From assembly GCA_016786615.1 (NCBI GenBank), contig JAEUVX010000003.1, positions 156,771 to 220,770 on the forward strand: a stretch of DNA of 64,000 nt, given 5' to 3'. Shown piece after piece: positions 8,571 through 18,001 of the stretch. The number at the start of each line of letters is the position of its first letter. Position 1 is the stretch's first letter. Origin of the DNA: Flavipsychrobacter sp. GTDB lineage: Bacteria; Bacteroidota; Bacteroidia; Chitinophagales; Chitinophagaceae. Under the pieces are notes generated by a model that did not search any database, was not told where the DNA came from, and saw nothing but the letters and a program-made list of their open reading frames with translations. The position numbers and the translations under genes were made by a program.

Positions 8571-9014
8571 TTGGAAGACATAGTCGTCAGACGTATTGAT
8601 ATTAACGACGCAATATACCAACAGGTATACGACCTACGTGAGGCTGTACTACGCAAGCCGATCGGTTTATCATTAAAAGATGAGAATCTGAGTGCCGATG
8701 CACTTAATACAATTTTCATAGCCGAACAAGAAGGCAAGGTGGTAGGTTGCGTAATGCTATACCCAATTGCAGATGATGAAAAAATAAAGCTGCGCCAGAT
8801 GGCTGTGTATGAAGATTGGCAGGGTAAAGGCATTGGCAAAAAACTGGTGGATGCTGCTGAACATTATGCAAAGGAAATAGGCTATAGCGCCATCATACTG
8901 CATGCACGTACTTTGGCAGAGGGTTTTTACAAAAGTCTTGGCTACTATACTACCAGCAGTGAATTTACAGAAGTGGGCATACCACACGTGGTGATGGAAA
9001 AAGATATATTTTGA
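8571..9014 (+). CDS. GNAT family N-acetyltransferase
   Basis: 147 residues. GNAT fold landmarks: IFIAEQEGKVVGCVMLYPI (strands 3-4), MAVYEDWQGKGIGKKLVDAAEHYAKEIGY with the acetyl-CoA-binding Q-x-x-G-x-G loop (QGKGIG), and GFYKSLGY near the end. The cytoplasmic enzyme transfers an acetyl group from acetyl-CoA to an amine; the acceptor is not evident. Translation must start at the TTG at 8571, 9 bases after the previous stop, because the next ATG would remove the first beta-alpha unit. The stop overlaps the start of the next gene (TTGA), suggesting coupled translation. Confidence 0.85.
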   Translation: MEDIVVRRIDINDAIYQQVYDLREAVLRKPIGLSLKDENLSADALNTIFIAEQEGKVVGCVMLYPIADDEKIKLRQMAVYEDWQGKGIGKKLVDAAEHYAKEIGYSAIILHARTLAEGFYKSLGYYTTSSEFTEVGIPHVVMEKDIF

Positions 9015-10168
9015 GCCCCTGTAATAAGAAAAACGATACCATTACATTTCAGCATTATCTATCGTGTGCTACATTGCCTGACGATTGGGACAGGTTATTG
9101 CCCGAGGGTCATTTTCTGAAAAGGAACAATTTGCAGGCAACCCAACAATCTTCATTGCCGCATTTAAGTTATGTGTATGTTTTAGTATCGAAGGGTACAG
9201 ATGCAATAGCAGCAATTTATTTTCAGGTACTGAAGTTGCAACGCCATCATCTGAATGAAGGTCCATTATCAACCGTACAAAAATTAGGATGGCAGGCATT
9301 TACAAATATTGTAAACCCGCGATTGTTAGTTGCAGGACACCTCTTCAGGCACGATGTTGAAACCTGTTACTATAACGATACCCTCTCTCATTTCGAAGCT
9401 TACAAAATATACAATGATGTTATCAATGAGCAGCTTAGAGCTACCTGCTCTTATGCCGTACTGGTAAAAGATTTGCCAGATGAGTTAGTAACCTATTTTC
9501 AACACTATGCGCAGCAATACATCATGTTGAGAAACGACATCATGATGGAATTGGATATACCGGCTGAATGGGATAATATTCATGATTACGAAAAAGCACT
9601 GAAACATAAATATGCACAGCGTTTCAGGAAAGTAAGGGCTGCGCTGAACGGAATTGAAGTAGCGGAACTGGATGCCATACAAACAGAGGCAGAGAAAAAA
9701 AACATCTACGCATTATACAGGCAGGTATGCGAAAAACAAACTGCACGAATAGGCATAATTAGTGAGGACTTTCTGCCTGCATTGAAGAAATATAACCCTG
9801 AATCATTAAAAGTATGGGCTATCCGCGAAAACGGGAAAATTGTAGCATTTTTCAGTGCATGGGTAAAGGAAGATGCTTTTGATATGTTCTATATTGGCTT
9901 CGATTATAGTCGAAACAACGATTTGATGCTATATTTCAATATCCTGTTTTGCGGTGTTGAACAAGCAATAATCCATAAAAAAACTAAAGCCATATTTGGC
10001 CGCACAGCGCTTGATGCTAAAGCACGCCTTGGATGCAAACCTGTTTACAAATCTACATTTGTAATGGTAAGAAATAAGTTCATACGCATGGCTACGCTTC
10101 GTCTTCAAAATAACAGTCAGTCTCAGGAAGGTGAATGGGAACAAAGACATCCATTAAAAAATAAATAA
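9011..10168 (+). CDS. GNAT/FemAB-like acyltransferase family protein, function unknown
   Basis: 385 residues, starting at TTG (9011) that overlaps the previous stop TGA. The protein appears to have two halves. The C-terminal half (LKHKYAQRFRKVRAAL, IYALYRQVCEKQTARIGI, LKVWAIRENGKIVAFFSAWV, ALDAKARLGCKP) resembles GNAT and FemAB-type aminoacyl or acyl transferases, in which a basic KYxxxFRK segment precedes the transferase core. There is no signal peptide or membrane segment. It probably works with the adjacent GNAT enzyme, but the acceptor is not known. Assignment rests on pattern only. Confidence 0.6.
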   Translation: MSPCNKKNDTITFQHYLSCATLPDDWDRLLPEGHFLKRNNLQATQQSSLPHLSYVYVLVSKGTDAIAAIYFQVLKLQRHHLNEGPLSTVQKLGWQAFTNIVNPRLLVAGHLFRHDVETCYYNDTLSHFEAYKIYNDVINEQLRATCSYAVLVKDLPDELVTYFQHYAQQYIMLRNDIMMELDIPAEWDNIHDYEKALKHKYAQRFRKVRAALNGIEVAELDAIQTEAEKKNIYALYRQVCEKQTARIGIISEDFLPALKKYNPESLKVWAIRENGKIVAFFSAWVKEDAFDMFYIGFDYSRNNDLMLYFNILFCGVEQAIIHKKTKAIFGRTALDAKARLGCKPVYKSTFVMVRNKFIRMATLRLQNNSQSQEGEWEQRHPLKNK

Positions 10169-10198
10169 TAGTATTTTGCGTTTGTTTTAGCACAGCTC

Positions 10199-11737
10199 AT
10201 GCAAATAAAAAAACTACCGGCAAACGCCCTTTTCTTTTTCGTATTCATAATAATAGCGATAACATACTATTCCGAACTGGTATTAAAATATCCTTTCGGC
10301 ATACACGCATGGGCACAATCAGACAGATTAGCACTGGCAATTGGCTTTTACGATAATGGTATGAACTTTTTTCTGCCTACAACATACAGCCTCTTGCCTG
10401 AAAAAGGGATAACAGGTGTTGAATTCCCGATACAGAGCTATATGGCGGCTGTAATGGGTAAAATATTCGGCAGGGAATATATTAGTGTTTCTTTCAGAGT
10501 ACTTGATACTATCGTATCGTTGATTGGTATGTGGTTTTTATTCAAGGCAGTTTATAAACGCACTCAGGATTTCATCTTCTCTCTGCTACCACCATTATTT
10601 ATCTTTTGTTCACCGGTATTTATTTACTACACATGTAGTTATATCCCCGATACAGCAAGTGCATCTCTTGTCTTTATTGCTTTCTACTATATCCTCAATT
10701 TTATTGACGGGCATAAAAACAAAGATGCTGTCATTGCAATTATTGTATTGATGTTTGCTGCATTAATAAAAACATCTGCTGCAATTTACCTGCTTGGCTT
10801 TTCGGGTTTTGTTTTTTTACACAAGCTATTTATAGAAAAGAAAAGAACTGTTAATACATACATCCCGGTATTAATTTCTTCACTATTTGCATTAGGTGCA
10901 TTATTCGCATACTACCGATACAATGCATACCTCAACGGTAAATACAATTCCGGTATATTCCTCGCAGCAGTTAAGCCTTTCGAGGATATGGATAAATTTA
11001 ATTACTTCATTAACCAACAGCTCAAGGATGTATTCCTCAAAGAGTATTTCGTTTTACCCGAATACTTATTACTGTTTGCAATAGCTGCACCGGGTATTGC
11101 ATACCTGTTTAAGAACAAACATGGCAGGTCATTATTATTACAGGCAGGTATATTCTTAGCCGGTACAATTGGAATATCAGTACTGCTAGGCTCTCAGCTT
11201 ATTGGCCACGATTATTATGCCATAGTTATATTTTTCCCAACTATCATTTTTCTATTGCTTATCTGCACAATCGAGATAAAAAATAACATTACAAGTGATA
11301 CTGCGCTTAAACCAGTGAAAACTGCATTAATAGCCTCGATGGTTACGATTTATCTTTTCGCAAATTACCAGATAAATCAACGATTATACCCTGATTATCA
11401 TCCGTTTTATCCGGGAAAAGTATGGGCAGAGAACGGCAAACAGCTATTAGACAGTCTTAATGTCAGTAAAGATGAACACTTATTTTTATTCGACGAAGAA
11501 TCTCCTAATCTCGGATTGCTGTATTTCGACCGTAAGGGTTATACTATGAACAAAGAGTGGTGGAATGGTAATGCCTCAACTGCAGTGAACTTCATGAAAG
11601 AGAAAAAACTCAGTATCATGATTACCAGAGCGTCAAAACAAGAATTGCTTAAAAATGAGCATAACGACATTCTTAAGCAATTCAGTTTGTTGGGTGTAAA
11701 TGATAGTATCCTTGTTTACAAGCTCGCAGAACAATAA
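10199..11737 (+). CDS. Integral membrane glycosyltransferase, GT39/ArnT-like
   Basis: 512 residues with about 10-12 hydrophobic segments. The first membrane helix (ALFFFVFIIIAITYY) is followed by a periplasmic loop with HAWAQSDRLAL (Asp42), the place where GT-C enzymes keep their catalytic acidic residue. Later helices and the soluble C-terminal part (from about residue 410, DYHPFYPGKVW onward) fit the dolichyl- or polyprenyl-phosphate-sugar dependent transferases of the PMT/ArnT superfamily. Likely transfers a sugar from a lipid-linked donor to an envelope acceptor on the periplasmic side. It is the last gene of the VWA operon and ends 5 bases before the convergent polA stop, with no room for a terminator. 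Confidence 0.75.
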   Translation: MQIKKLPANALFFFVFIIIAITYYSELVLKYPFGIHAWAQSDRLALAIGFYDNGMNFFLPTTYSLLPEKGITGVEFPIQSYMAAVMGKIFGREYISVSFRVLDTIVSLIGMWFLFKAVYKRTQDFIFSLLPPLFIFCSPVFIYYTCSYIPDTASASLVFIAFYYILNFIDGHKNKDAVIAIIVLMFAALIKTSAAIYLLGFSGFVFLHKLFIEKKRTVNTYIPVLISSLFALGALFAYYRYNAYLNGKYNSGIFLAAVKPFEDMDKFNYFINQQLKDVFLKEYFVLPEYLLLFAIAAPGIAYLFKNKHGRSLLLQAGIFLAGTIGISVLLGSQLIGHDYYAIVIFFPTIIFLLLICTIEIKNNITSDTALKPVKTALIASMVTIYLFANYQINQRLYPDYHPFYPGKVWAENGKQLLDSLNVSKDEHLFLFDEESPNLGLLYFDRKGYTMNKEWWNGNASTAVNFMKEKKLSIMITRASKQELLKNEHNDILKQFSLLGVNDSILVYKLAEQ

Positions 11738-11742
11738 ATATT

Positions 11743-14574
11743 TTAGTGTGCTGCCAGCCAGTTCTTCCCGGTACCAGCTTCTGCTACTATCGGTACACCG
11801 TGTGGTAATGCCATAGCTCGTTCCATATTTATCTTAATAAGTTCTGTTACCTGTGCTACTTCGTCTTCAGGTACATCAAATACCAATTCATCGTGCACTT
11901 GTAGTACCATCTTGGTTTTCAGTCCGCTCTTCTTCAGTTCATGGTGCACTTTCACCATGGCCAGTTTTATCATCTCTGCGGCAGTACCCTGTATCGGCGA
12001 GTTGATGGCGTTGCGCTCGGCATAGCCGCGCACCGTCTGGTTGGCAGAAGTGATATCACGCAAGTAGCGTTTGCGCCCCATAATTGTTTCTACATAGCCT
12101 GTCTCTCTTGCAAAGTTTATGGTATCATCCATATACTTTTTAATAGATGAGAACTCTGTAAAGTAATTATCGATAATCGTCTTTGCTTCCGTACGGCTGA
12201 TGCCCAACGACTCTGCCAAACCGAATGCAGACTGACCGTAGATAATACCGAAGTTGACAGCCTTAGCAGCACGACGCATATCGCCTGTTACTTCACTTTC
12301 TGCTACGCCATATACTTTGGCAGCAGTTGCAGTGTGGATGTCTTTATTTTCTACGAAGGCTTTAATCATATTCTCATCGCCGCTGATGGCAGCAACAATA
12401 CGCAGCTCTATCTGCGAATAGTCGGCAGAGAGCAATGTCCAGCCATCACCACGGGATGTAAATGCTTTGCGTATTTCTCTGCCCCGGTCTGTACGGATAG
12501 GAATGTTCTGCAGGTTCGGATCTATACTACTGAGTCTGCCGGTTACTGCTACTGCCTGATTGAAGCTGGTATGTACACGGCCTGTCTTCGGGTTTATCAT
12601 TGTTGGCAGTGCATCTACATACGTGCTCTTCAGTTTGCTCAATTCGCGGAAGGCAAGAATATCATCAACTATCTGATGCTTGTTGCGCAGTTTGGCAAGT
12701 ACATCTTCGCCTGTTGCGTACTGTCCTGTTTTTGTTTTTTTGGCTTTGTCATCCAGCTTCATTTTATCAAACAATACTTCTCCCAATTGTTTGGGCGATG
12801 CAAGATTGAAAACAATACCTGCCTGTTTGTACACACTATCTTCTGCAATTTTTATTTCACGCTCCAGTTCTTTAGAATAGTCTTTCAGAAAGTTTACATC
12901 TATACCCACACCTTCATATTCCATATCTACCAATACAGGTACAAGTGGATTTTCTACATGTTCAAATACTCTGCGCACTTCCTGCTTATCCAGCATCGGG
13001 TTGAAAGTCTGTTTCAACTGGAATGTTACATCCGCATCCTCGGCAGCATATTCCTTCACCTGCTCTACAGGCACATCGCGCATACTGCCCTGGTTCTTCC
13101 CTTTCTTACCTATCAGTGTTTCTATAGACACAGGTTCGTAACCAAGATACTTGGCACTCAGTACATCCATGCCTCGCTTACCTTCAGGCTCTATTACATA
13201 GTGTGCCAGCATGGTATCAAACATTTCGCCCTTAAGCGCATGACCATACCATTTCAGTATAGTCAGATCGTACTTAATGTTCTGTCCTATCCACAGTATA
13301 TCTTCTTTATCAAATACAGGTTTAAACTGCCCGAGTATTTTCTTTGCGGCATCGTTATCAGGTATCGATACATAGTATGCTGTGCCTTTCTCCCAACAAA
13401 AGCTCATACCAATGATGTCTGCGATATTTGCATCAACATTAGTTGTCTCTGTATCAAACGCTACTTCTTTTTGTTGCAATAGTTTTTGTACAAGGTCTTG
13501 TATAGCTGCATCATTATCTACAAGGTGATATGTATGCGGTGTGTTTTCTATATTCTTATCAGCAACAATAGTTGTTGTTTCTTCAGGTACATCAACTACC
13601 GTTTTTTCAATTTTTATTGGTGCGGCTTTCTGTGGCACAAGGTTGCCGAATAAATCTGTAATCATTGCCTGAGGCGCAACTTCTGCAGGTGCTACAACAT
13701 CCTCGCCCAGTATGCGTTTACCAAGTGTTTTAAACTCAAGCTCGGCAAATATTTCTTTCAGTGTTTCTTTATCAATATCCTTTACACGGAAATCTTCTTC
13801 ATGAAATGATACCGGCACGTTTGTAATAATCGTAGCCAGTTTCTTTGAGATGATAGCAGACTCTTTGCCGTTACGTACTTTTTCGCCAAGCGCACCTTTT
13901 ATACTATCAGCATTCGCCAATACATTTTCAAGGGTATCATATTCTGCCAATAGTTTAGCAGCCGTCTTTTCACCCACACCGGGAATGCCGGGAATGTTAT
14001 CAACCGCATCGCCCATCAGGCCCAGTATATCTATTACCTGATCCACACGTTTGATGTTCCATTTCTCGCATACTTCTTTCGGGCCCAATATTTCTACGCT
14101 ACCCCCCTGGTATGCTGGTTTATAGATGAATACATTGTCTTTCACCAACTGTCCGTAATCTTTATCAGGTGTTACCATATATACGGTATAACCCATCTCG
14201 GCAGCTTCGTGTGCCAAACCGCCAATCACATCATCGGCCTCATAGCCATCGCTTTCCATTACAGGCAGGTTGAAGCCACGTATGATTTTTTTGATGTCGG
14301 GTACAGCGGCAGATATATCCTCAGGAGTTTCCTGCCTGTTGGCTTTGTATGCTTCAAAGTCTGTATGCCTTTCTGTTGGGGCACTGGTATCAAACACTAC
14401 GGCAAGGTGTGTAGGCTTTTCTTTATTCAGCAAATCCAGCAGTGTTGTAGTGAAGCCAAACTGTGCATTGGTATTGCGGCCCTTGCTGGTAATGCGCGGA
14501 CTTCGTATAAGTGCGTAATAAGCGCGGAATATCAACGCGAATGCGTCGAGTAAAAAGAGTTTCTTTTCAGACAT
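11743..14574 (-). CDS. polA: DNA polymerase I
   Basis: 943 residues, the usual length. Three domains are present. The 5' nuclease domain (about 1-290) has LLDAFALIFRAYYAL and YEADDVIGGLA. The 3'-5' exonuclease domain (about 340-540) has AFDTETTNVD (Exo I), NIKYDLTIL (Exo II) and YAAEDADVTF (Exo III), so proofreading looks intact. The polymerase domain has motif A DYSQIELR, motif B RRAAKAVNFGIIYG and motif C QVHDELVF. It fills gaps in repair and removes Okazaki RNA primers. It follows DUF2256 by 33 bases on the same strand and may be co-transcribed with ykgJ and DUF2256. Confidence 0.97.
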   Translation of the reverse strand: MSEKKLFLLDAFALIFRAYYALIRSPRITSKGRNTNAQFGFTTTLLDLLNKEKPTHLAVVFDTSAPTERHTDFEAYKANRQETPEDISAAVPDIKKIIRGFNLPVMESDGYEADDVIGGLAHEAAEMGYTVYMVTPDKDYGQLVKDNVFIYKPAYQGGSVEILGPKEVCEKWNIKRVDQVIDILGLMGDAVDNIPGIPGVGEKTAAKLLAEYDTLENVLANADSIKGALGEKVRNGKESAIISKKLATIITNVPVSFHEEDFRVKDIDKETLKEIFAELEFKTLGKRILGEDVVAPAEVAPQAMITDLFGNLVPQKAAPIKIEKTVVDVPEETTTIVADKNIENTPHTYHLVDNDAAIQDLVQKLLQQKEVAFDTETTNVDANIADIIGMSFCWEKGTAYYVSIPDNDAAKKILGQFKPVFDKEDILWIGQNIKYDLTILKWYGHALKGEMFDTMLAHYVIEPEGKRGMDVLSAKYLGYEPVSIETLIGKKGKNQGSMRDVPVEQVKEYAAEDADVTFQLKQTFNPMLDKQEVRRVFEHVENPLVPVLVDMEYEGVGIDVNFLKDYSKELEREIKIAEDSVYKQAGIVFNLASPKQLGEVLFDKMKLDDKAKKTKTGQYATGEDVLAKLRNKHQIVDDILAFRELSKLKSTYVDALPTMINPKTGRVHTSFNQAVAVTGRLSSIDPNLQNIPIRTDRGREIRKAFTSRGDGWTLLSADYSQIELRIVAAISGDENMIKAFVENKDIHTATAAKVYGVAESEVTGDMRRAAKAVNFGIIYGQSAFGLAESLGISRTEAKTIIDNYFTEFSSIKKYMDDTINFARETGYVETIMGRKRYLRDITSANQTVRGYAERNAINSPIQGTAAEMIKLAMVKVHHELKKSGLKTKMVLQVHDELVFDVPEDEVAQVTELIKINMERAMALPHGVPIVAEAGTGKNWLAAH

Positions 14575-14607
14575 AGGGCTAAGTTAAGCAATGTATGCTT
14601 GCAGCGG

Positions 14608-14790
14608 TTATACCTTGATTTCTTTTGATGCTTTTTTGTGTTCGTTGCGACAGCGGTCGCTGCAATATTTTACTTCGTCCCACACGCGTGCCCATTTTTT
14701 GCGCCATACAAATGGCAGCCCGCATTGCAGACAGGTTTTGTGCGGCAGTAATTCTTTTCGGTGTGTTCCTTTTTGCGGCTTACCACTCAT
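14608..14790 (-). CDS. DUF2256 domain protein (small Cys4 protein)
   Basis: 60 residues. The sequence [20 protein letters not shown] followed by [11 protein letters not shown] is the DUF2256 signature. Cys20, Cys23, Cys43 and Cys47 form two CxxC/CxxxC knuckles that likely bind zinc. Function is unknown; the family is often found near photolyase genes, which is not the case here. Its start overlaps the end of the YkgJ gene by 11 bases, and polA follows 33 bases later, so the three are probably one transcript. Confidence 0.9.
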   Translation of the reverse strand: MSGKPQKGTHRKELLPHKTCLQCGLPFVWRKKWARVWDEVKYCSDRCRNEHKKASKEIKV

Positions 14791-15280
14791 ATTCTTTCTC
14801 TACACGTTTACGCAAGCGGTTGATGAGCGTAAAAGTAGCAGGGCAGTACTCTATGTTTGTTTTAAACATATCGTTGTACAAATCGAATGGTTTTTTGTTG
14901 TGGTGCGGAAATTCTGCACAGTCCACAGGGCGTATTTCGTAGATGCTGCACAGATTGTTTTGCAGAAACTGGCAAGGGCGTTGCTTATTCATCCAGTCAC
15001 CGTTTTCAGGGTCTTTCTCCAGCCACTTGTCTTTAAATTGTTTTGGCGTCATACCAAAGTGAGCAGATATACGGGCTATGTCTTTGGTACTATAGGTAGG
15101 CACCATAGACTTGCAGCAGTTTGCACAAGTAGTACAGTCTACATCTTCCCAAACGGTTTTATCAACCTCTGCCACCAGCTTGGGCATGTCATCAGGTACT
15201 ATATCATCCAGTTTGGTAAGAAAGGCTGTCAGTTTGTCCTTTTTCTTGGCTACTTTCTTCTTAAACGCTTTTAAGTCCAT
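14780..15280 (-). CDS. YkgJ family cysteine-cluster protein
   Basis: 166 residues, basic N-terminus ([17 protein letters not shown]). The cysteine cluster [10 protein letters not shown] (Cys49, 52, 55, 56) and Cys103, Cys111 and Cys121 ([21 protein letters not shown]) define the YkgJ/UPF0153 family, thought to bind zinc or an iron-sulfur centre. Cytoplasmic; role not established. First gene of the likely ykgJ-DUF2256-polA transcript. Confidence 0.88.
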   Translation of the reverse strand: MDLKAFKKKVAKKKDKLTAFLTKLDDIVPDDMPKLVAEVDKTVWEDVDCTTCANCCKSMVPTYSTKDIARISAHFGMTPKQFKDKWLEKDPENGDWMNKQRPCQFLQNNLCSIYEIRPVDCAEFPHHNKKPFDLYNDMFKTNIEYCPATFTLINRLRKRVEKEYEW

Positions 15281-15322
15281 ATTGAAGTGTGTAAATATAA
15301 GGGGATTGCAATACAGGTGTGT

Positions 15323-15330
15323 TATTTTTG
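15323..15330 (+). promoter_or_regulatory. Possible -7 promoter element (TATTTTTG)
   Basis: TATTTTTG fits TAnnTTTG; TTG at 15306-15308 leaves a rather short 14-base spacer. If used, the DUF5686 gene has a leader of about 110 bases. Confidence 0.3.
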
Positions 15331-15445
15331 CATAGTTTTTTGAACCTGTTTAAACAAAATGCTGTTTAAAACATCTAAGTGATAATAGGATTTCATTAAG
15401 AACTGGAATTGTATCATTGCTTATGGATATCGATTACCCTCAATA

Positions 15446-18001
15446 ATGTATAAAAAACCATTTTTATATGTATACTGTTTACTGCAACTGGCTATACTGC
15501 CGGCTTGGGGGCAAATAACAGATACTTCGGAGGTTTTTATCTCTGAAGAAAAAACAGATGTATATAAATATCACATTTCGGGTGTTGTAAAAGATAAGAA
15601 AACGGGAGAACCGATACCTTTTACAACCATATATTTTCAGCGTACACAAACAGGTGTACCGGCCAATCTTGATGGCGTATTCGAACTTAATTTTGACCGG
15701 TATCCTTCCGATACATTAGCTATTAATGCATTGGGATACAAGCCCGTATTCAAAAAAATAGATACAAGCAAAACAGATTTAGCACTTTATATAGAGCTTG
15801 AGACATCTACCCGCAAGCTGAGCGAAGTTGTTGTATATGCCGGAGAAGACCCTGCAATAACAATACTCAAAAATATTATCCGCAGAAAAGAAATAAATAA
15901 TCCCGATAAAACAGAAAACTATTACTACGAGGCATATAATAAGATAGAGATAGACCTGCTGAACCTGAGCAAAGAAACATTTCAAAGCTTGCCGGTTCCT
16001 TACCTGCGAAACTTCGGGTTTATATACAACAATATGGACACCGCCGAAAACGGCGAGCGCTTCCTGCCTTTCTTTCTTACAGAGGCTATATCCGATTTCT
16101 ACTTTCAACGGAAACCAAAGAAAGCAAGAGAAGTAATAAAGGCTACACAAATACGTGGTATCAATAACAAAAGTCTTGAGAAGTACCTCGGTACCATGAA
16201 TCTTGATGTAAACCCTTATGAGAATTACATGCTCTTCTTCGAGAAGAAGTTTGTAAGCCCCATCAACAATGCAGGCCCCGCGTTTTATAAATATAAAATC
16301 ATAGACACCACCTACCTGAATGGTCATCGCATCATACACCTGAGCTATAAACCCCTGCGCCCTGGCGAAAACTGCTTTACAGGTACCATCCGCATAGTTG
16401 ATTCCGTCTTCGCGCTGGAATATATGGATGCCCTGCTACCCAAGGAAACAAACATCAACTGGATAAAAGGTACTTCATTCTACAAACAGTATGCACCCGT
16501 TGGTGATACTCTCTGGTTTTGCAGCAAAGAACATCTGTCTGCCAAAATGCTGCCACCCGGCGATATCATCAAACCACCGGGTTTTATTGCACGCAAAACA
16601 ACACACTACAACAATGTAAGGGTGAATGATGAAAGCATCACAAAAGTGATAAATAAGTATAAAACAGACATCATACTTACCGATACTGCAAGAGATGTTA
16701 CAGAAGCTACTTGGGTAAACCTGCGCCCCGATACCCTCAGCAAAAACGAACGTGCCATTTACAATATGTTCGATTCGCTGGAAAATAACAGTACTTATAC
16801 ACGGTTCAAAAACCTGATGCGCGTTGTTGCAACAGGTGTAGTAAAATGGGGACCGATAGAGATAGGACCATACTGGAGCCTGTATAGCTACAACCAGATA
16901 GAAGGCAACCGTGTACGTTTCTCAATGGGTACAACACCAAAGCTATTTAAAGATGCTTATATAAATGGCTACATAGCTTATGGCTTTAACGACCAGCGCT
17001 GGAAAGGAAGCATTGCCGCACTATGGCTGCTCGAAAGGCAACCACGTTCTTACATATTCGCCTCTTATACATCTGATATAGACCGTACTGTAAACTATTA
17101 CGACAGGGTGAGCTACGACAACCTGTTTACAATGGCCATACGCAAGAGTGGTGTACCGCCTAAGTTCATGTTTGCAAAAGACCTTCGCTTTGAATACTTC
17201 AAGGAGTTCTACAGCGGTTTCCGCTATATGTTTACATTCTTCAATAAAGAGTACGACCCATACAACCCGCTGCCTGATGTGAATATATTTAAAGACGAAC
17301 AAGGCAATGTATCGAGCACTGTAACGAATACAGAAGTCAACCTGCAGTTACGTTTTGCTTACAAAGAAAAATTCCTGGAGGGTAATTATTACCGCTTCAG
17401 CCTAGGTAGCAGGTACCCGGTAGTAGAAATGCGTATTGGCGTTGGCTTCAAAGGGTTACTCAATAGTTCATATGATTACCAGAAGGTGTCACTCACTGTA
17501 TCAGATAATATTAAGATAGCACCACTCGGTTCTTTATATGTAAACGTGTTTGCTGGTAAATATTTCGGCAACCTGCCATACCCTTTGCTCGAATCGCACC
17601 CGGGTAATGAGTTTTATGCTTACAATAAGTATGCATTCAACATGATGAACCAATACGAGTTTCTCAGCGACCAGTTTGTAGGTTTCAATTTAGAGCATTC
17701 ACTGGGCAATGGTATTTTCAATTATATACCGCTTATCAAGAAGCTGAAGTTTCGCCAGTTCTGGACAGCAAAGGGTATTGTCGGCAGCCTGAGCGATGCC
17801 AACACTGCTACCAATCTTGATAAAGGTTTTGCTTTCAAAACACTGGAAGGCAGCCCATATCTGGAAGTAGGTACGGGTGTTGAAAATATCCTGAAACTCT
17901 TCAGGGTAGATTTTATATGGCGTGTAACACCTAAAGCATTGCCAACAGAACCACGCCAGAAATATTTCGGCGTATTCGGTAGCGTGAAATTTGCTTTCTA
18001 A
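15446..18001 (+). CDS. DUF5686 outer-membrane protein with carboxypeptidase-regulatory-like domain
   Basis: 851 residues with signal peptide (MYKKPFLYVYCLLQLAILPAWGQ). Residues about 40-120 are a carboxypeptidase-regulatory-like beta-sandwich (HISGVVKDKKTGEPIPFTTI, GVFELNF, LAINALGYKP), as in the N-terminal parts of TonB-dependent receptors. The rest is the DUF5686 region, rich in alternating aromatic/polar beta strands, and ends ...FGVFGSVKFAF with the terminal Phe typical of outer-membrane beta-barrels. There is no TonB plug. Probably an outer-membrane channel or assembly factor of unknown substrate. The stop overlaps the convergent bcp stop by 4 bases. Confidence 0.85.
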   Translation: MYKKPFLYVYCLLQLAILPAWGQITDTSEVFISEEKTDVYKYHISGVVKDKKTGEPIPFTTIYFQRTQTGVPANLDGVFELNFDRYPSDTLAINALGYKPVFKKIDTSKTDLALYIELETSTRKLSEVVVYAGEDPAITILKNIIRRKEINNPDKTENYYYEAYNKIEIDLLNLSKETFQSLPVPYLRNFGFIYNNMDTAENGERFLPFFLTEAISDFYFQRKPKKAREVIKATQIRGINNKSLEKYLGTMNLDVNPYENYMLFFEKKFVSPINNAGPAFYKYKIIDTTYLNGHRIIHLSYKPLRPGENCFTGTIRIVDSVFALEYMDALLPKETNINWIKGTSFYKQYAPVGDTLWFCSKEHLSAKMLPPGDIIKPPGFIARKTTHYNNVRVNDESITKVINKYKTDIILTDTARDVTEATWVNLRPDTLSKNERAIYNMFDSLENNSTYTRFKNLMRVVATGVVKWGPIEIGPYWSLYSYNQIEGNRVRFSMGTTPKLFKDAYINGYIAYGFNDQRWKGSIAALWLLERQPRSYIFASYTSDIDRTVNYYDRVSYDNLFTMAIRKSGVPPKFMFAKDLRFEYFKEFYSGFRYMFTFFNKEYDPYNPLPDVNIFKDEQGNVSSTVTNTEVNLQLRFAYKEKFLEGNYYRFSLGSRYPVVEMRIGVGFKGLLNSSYDYQKVSLTVSDNIKIAPLGSLYVNVFAGKYFGNLPYPLLESHPGNEFYAYNKYAFNMMNQYEFLSDQFVGFNLEHSLGNGIFNYIPLIKKLKFRQFWTAKGIVGSLSDANTATNLDKGFAFKTLEGSPYLEVGTGVENILKLFRVDFIWRVTPKALPTEPRQKYFGVFGSVKFAF

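Noticed and set aside
12334-13482. Long plus-strand open frame of 382 codons
   Set aside because: It is fully antisense to polA, which has complete polymerase motifs; the product is Cys/Phe/Tyr-rich without a family pattern.
14591-15274. Plus-strand open frame of 227 codons
   Set aside because: It runs antisense across DUF2256 and YkgJ, both supported by cysteine motifs; no protein-like pattern.
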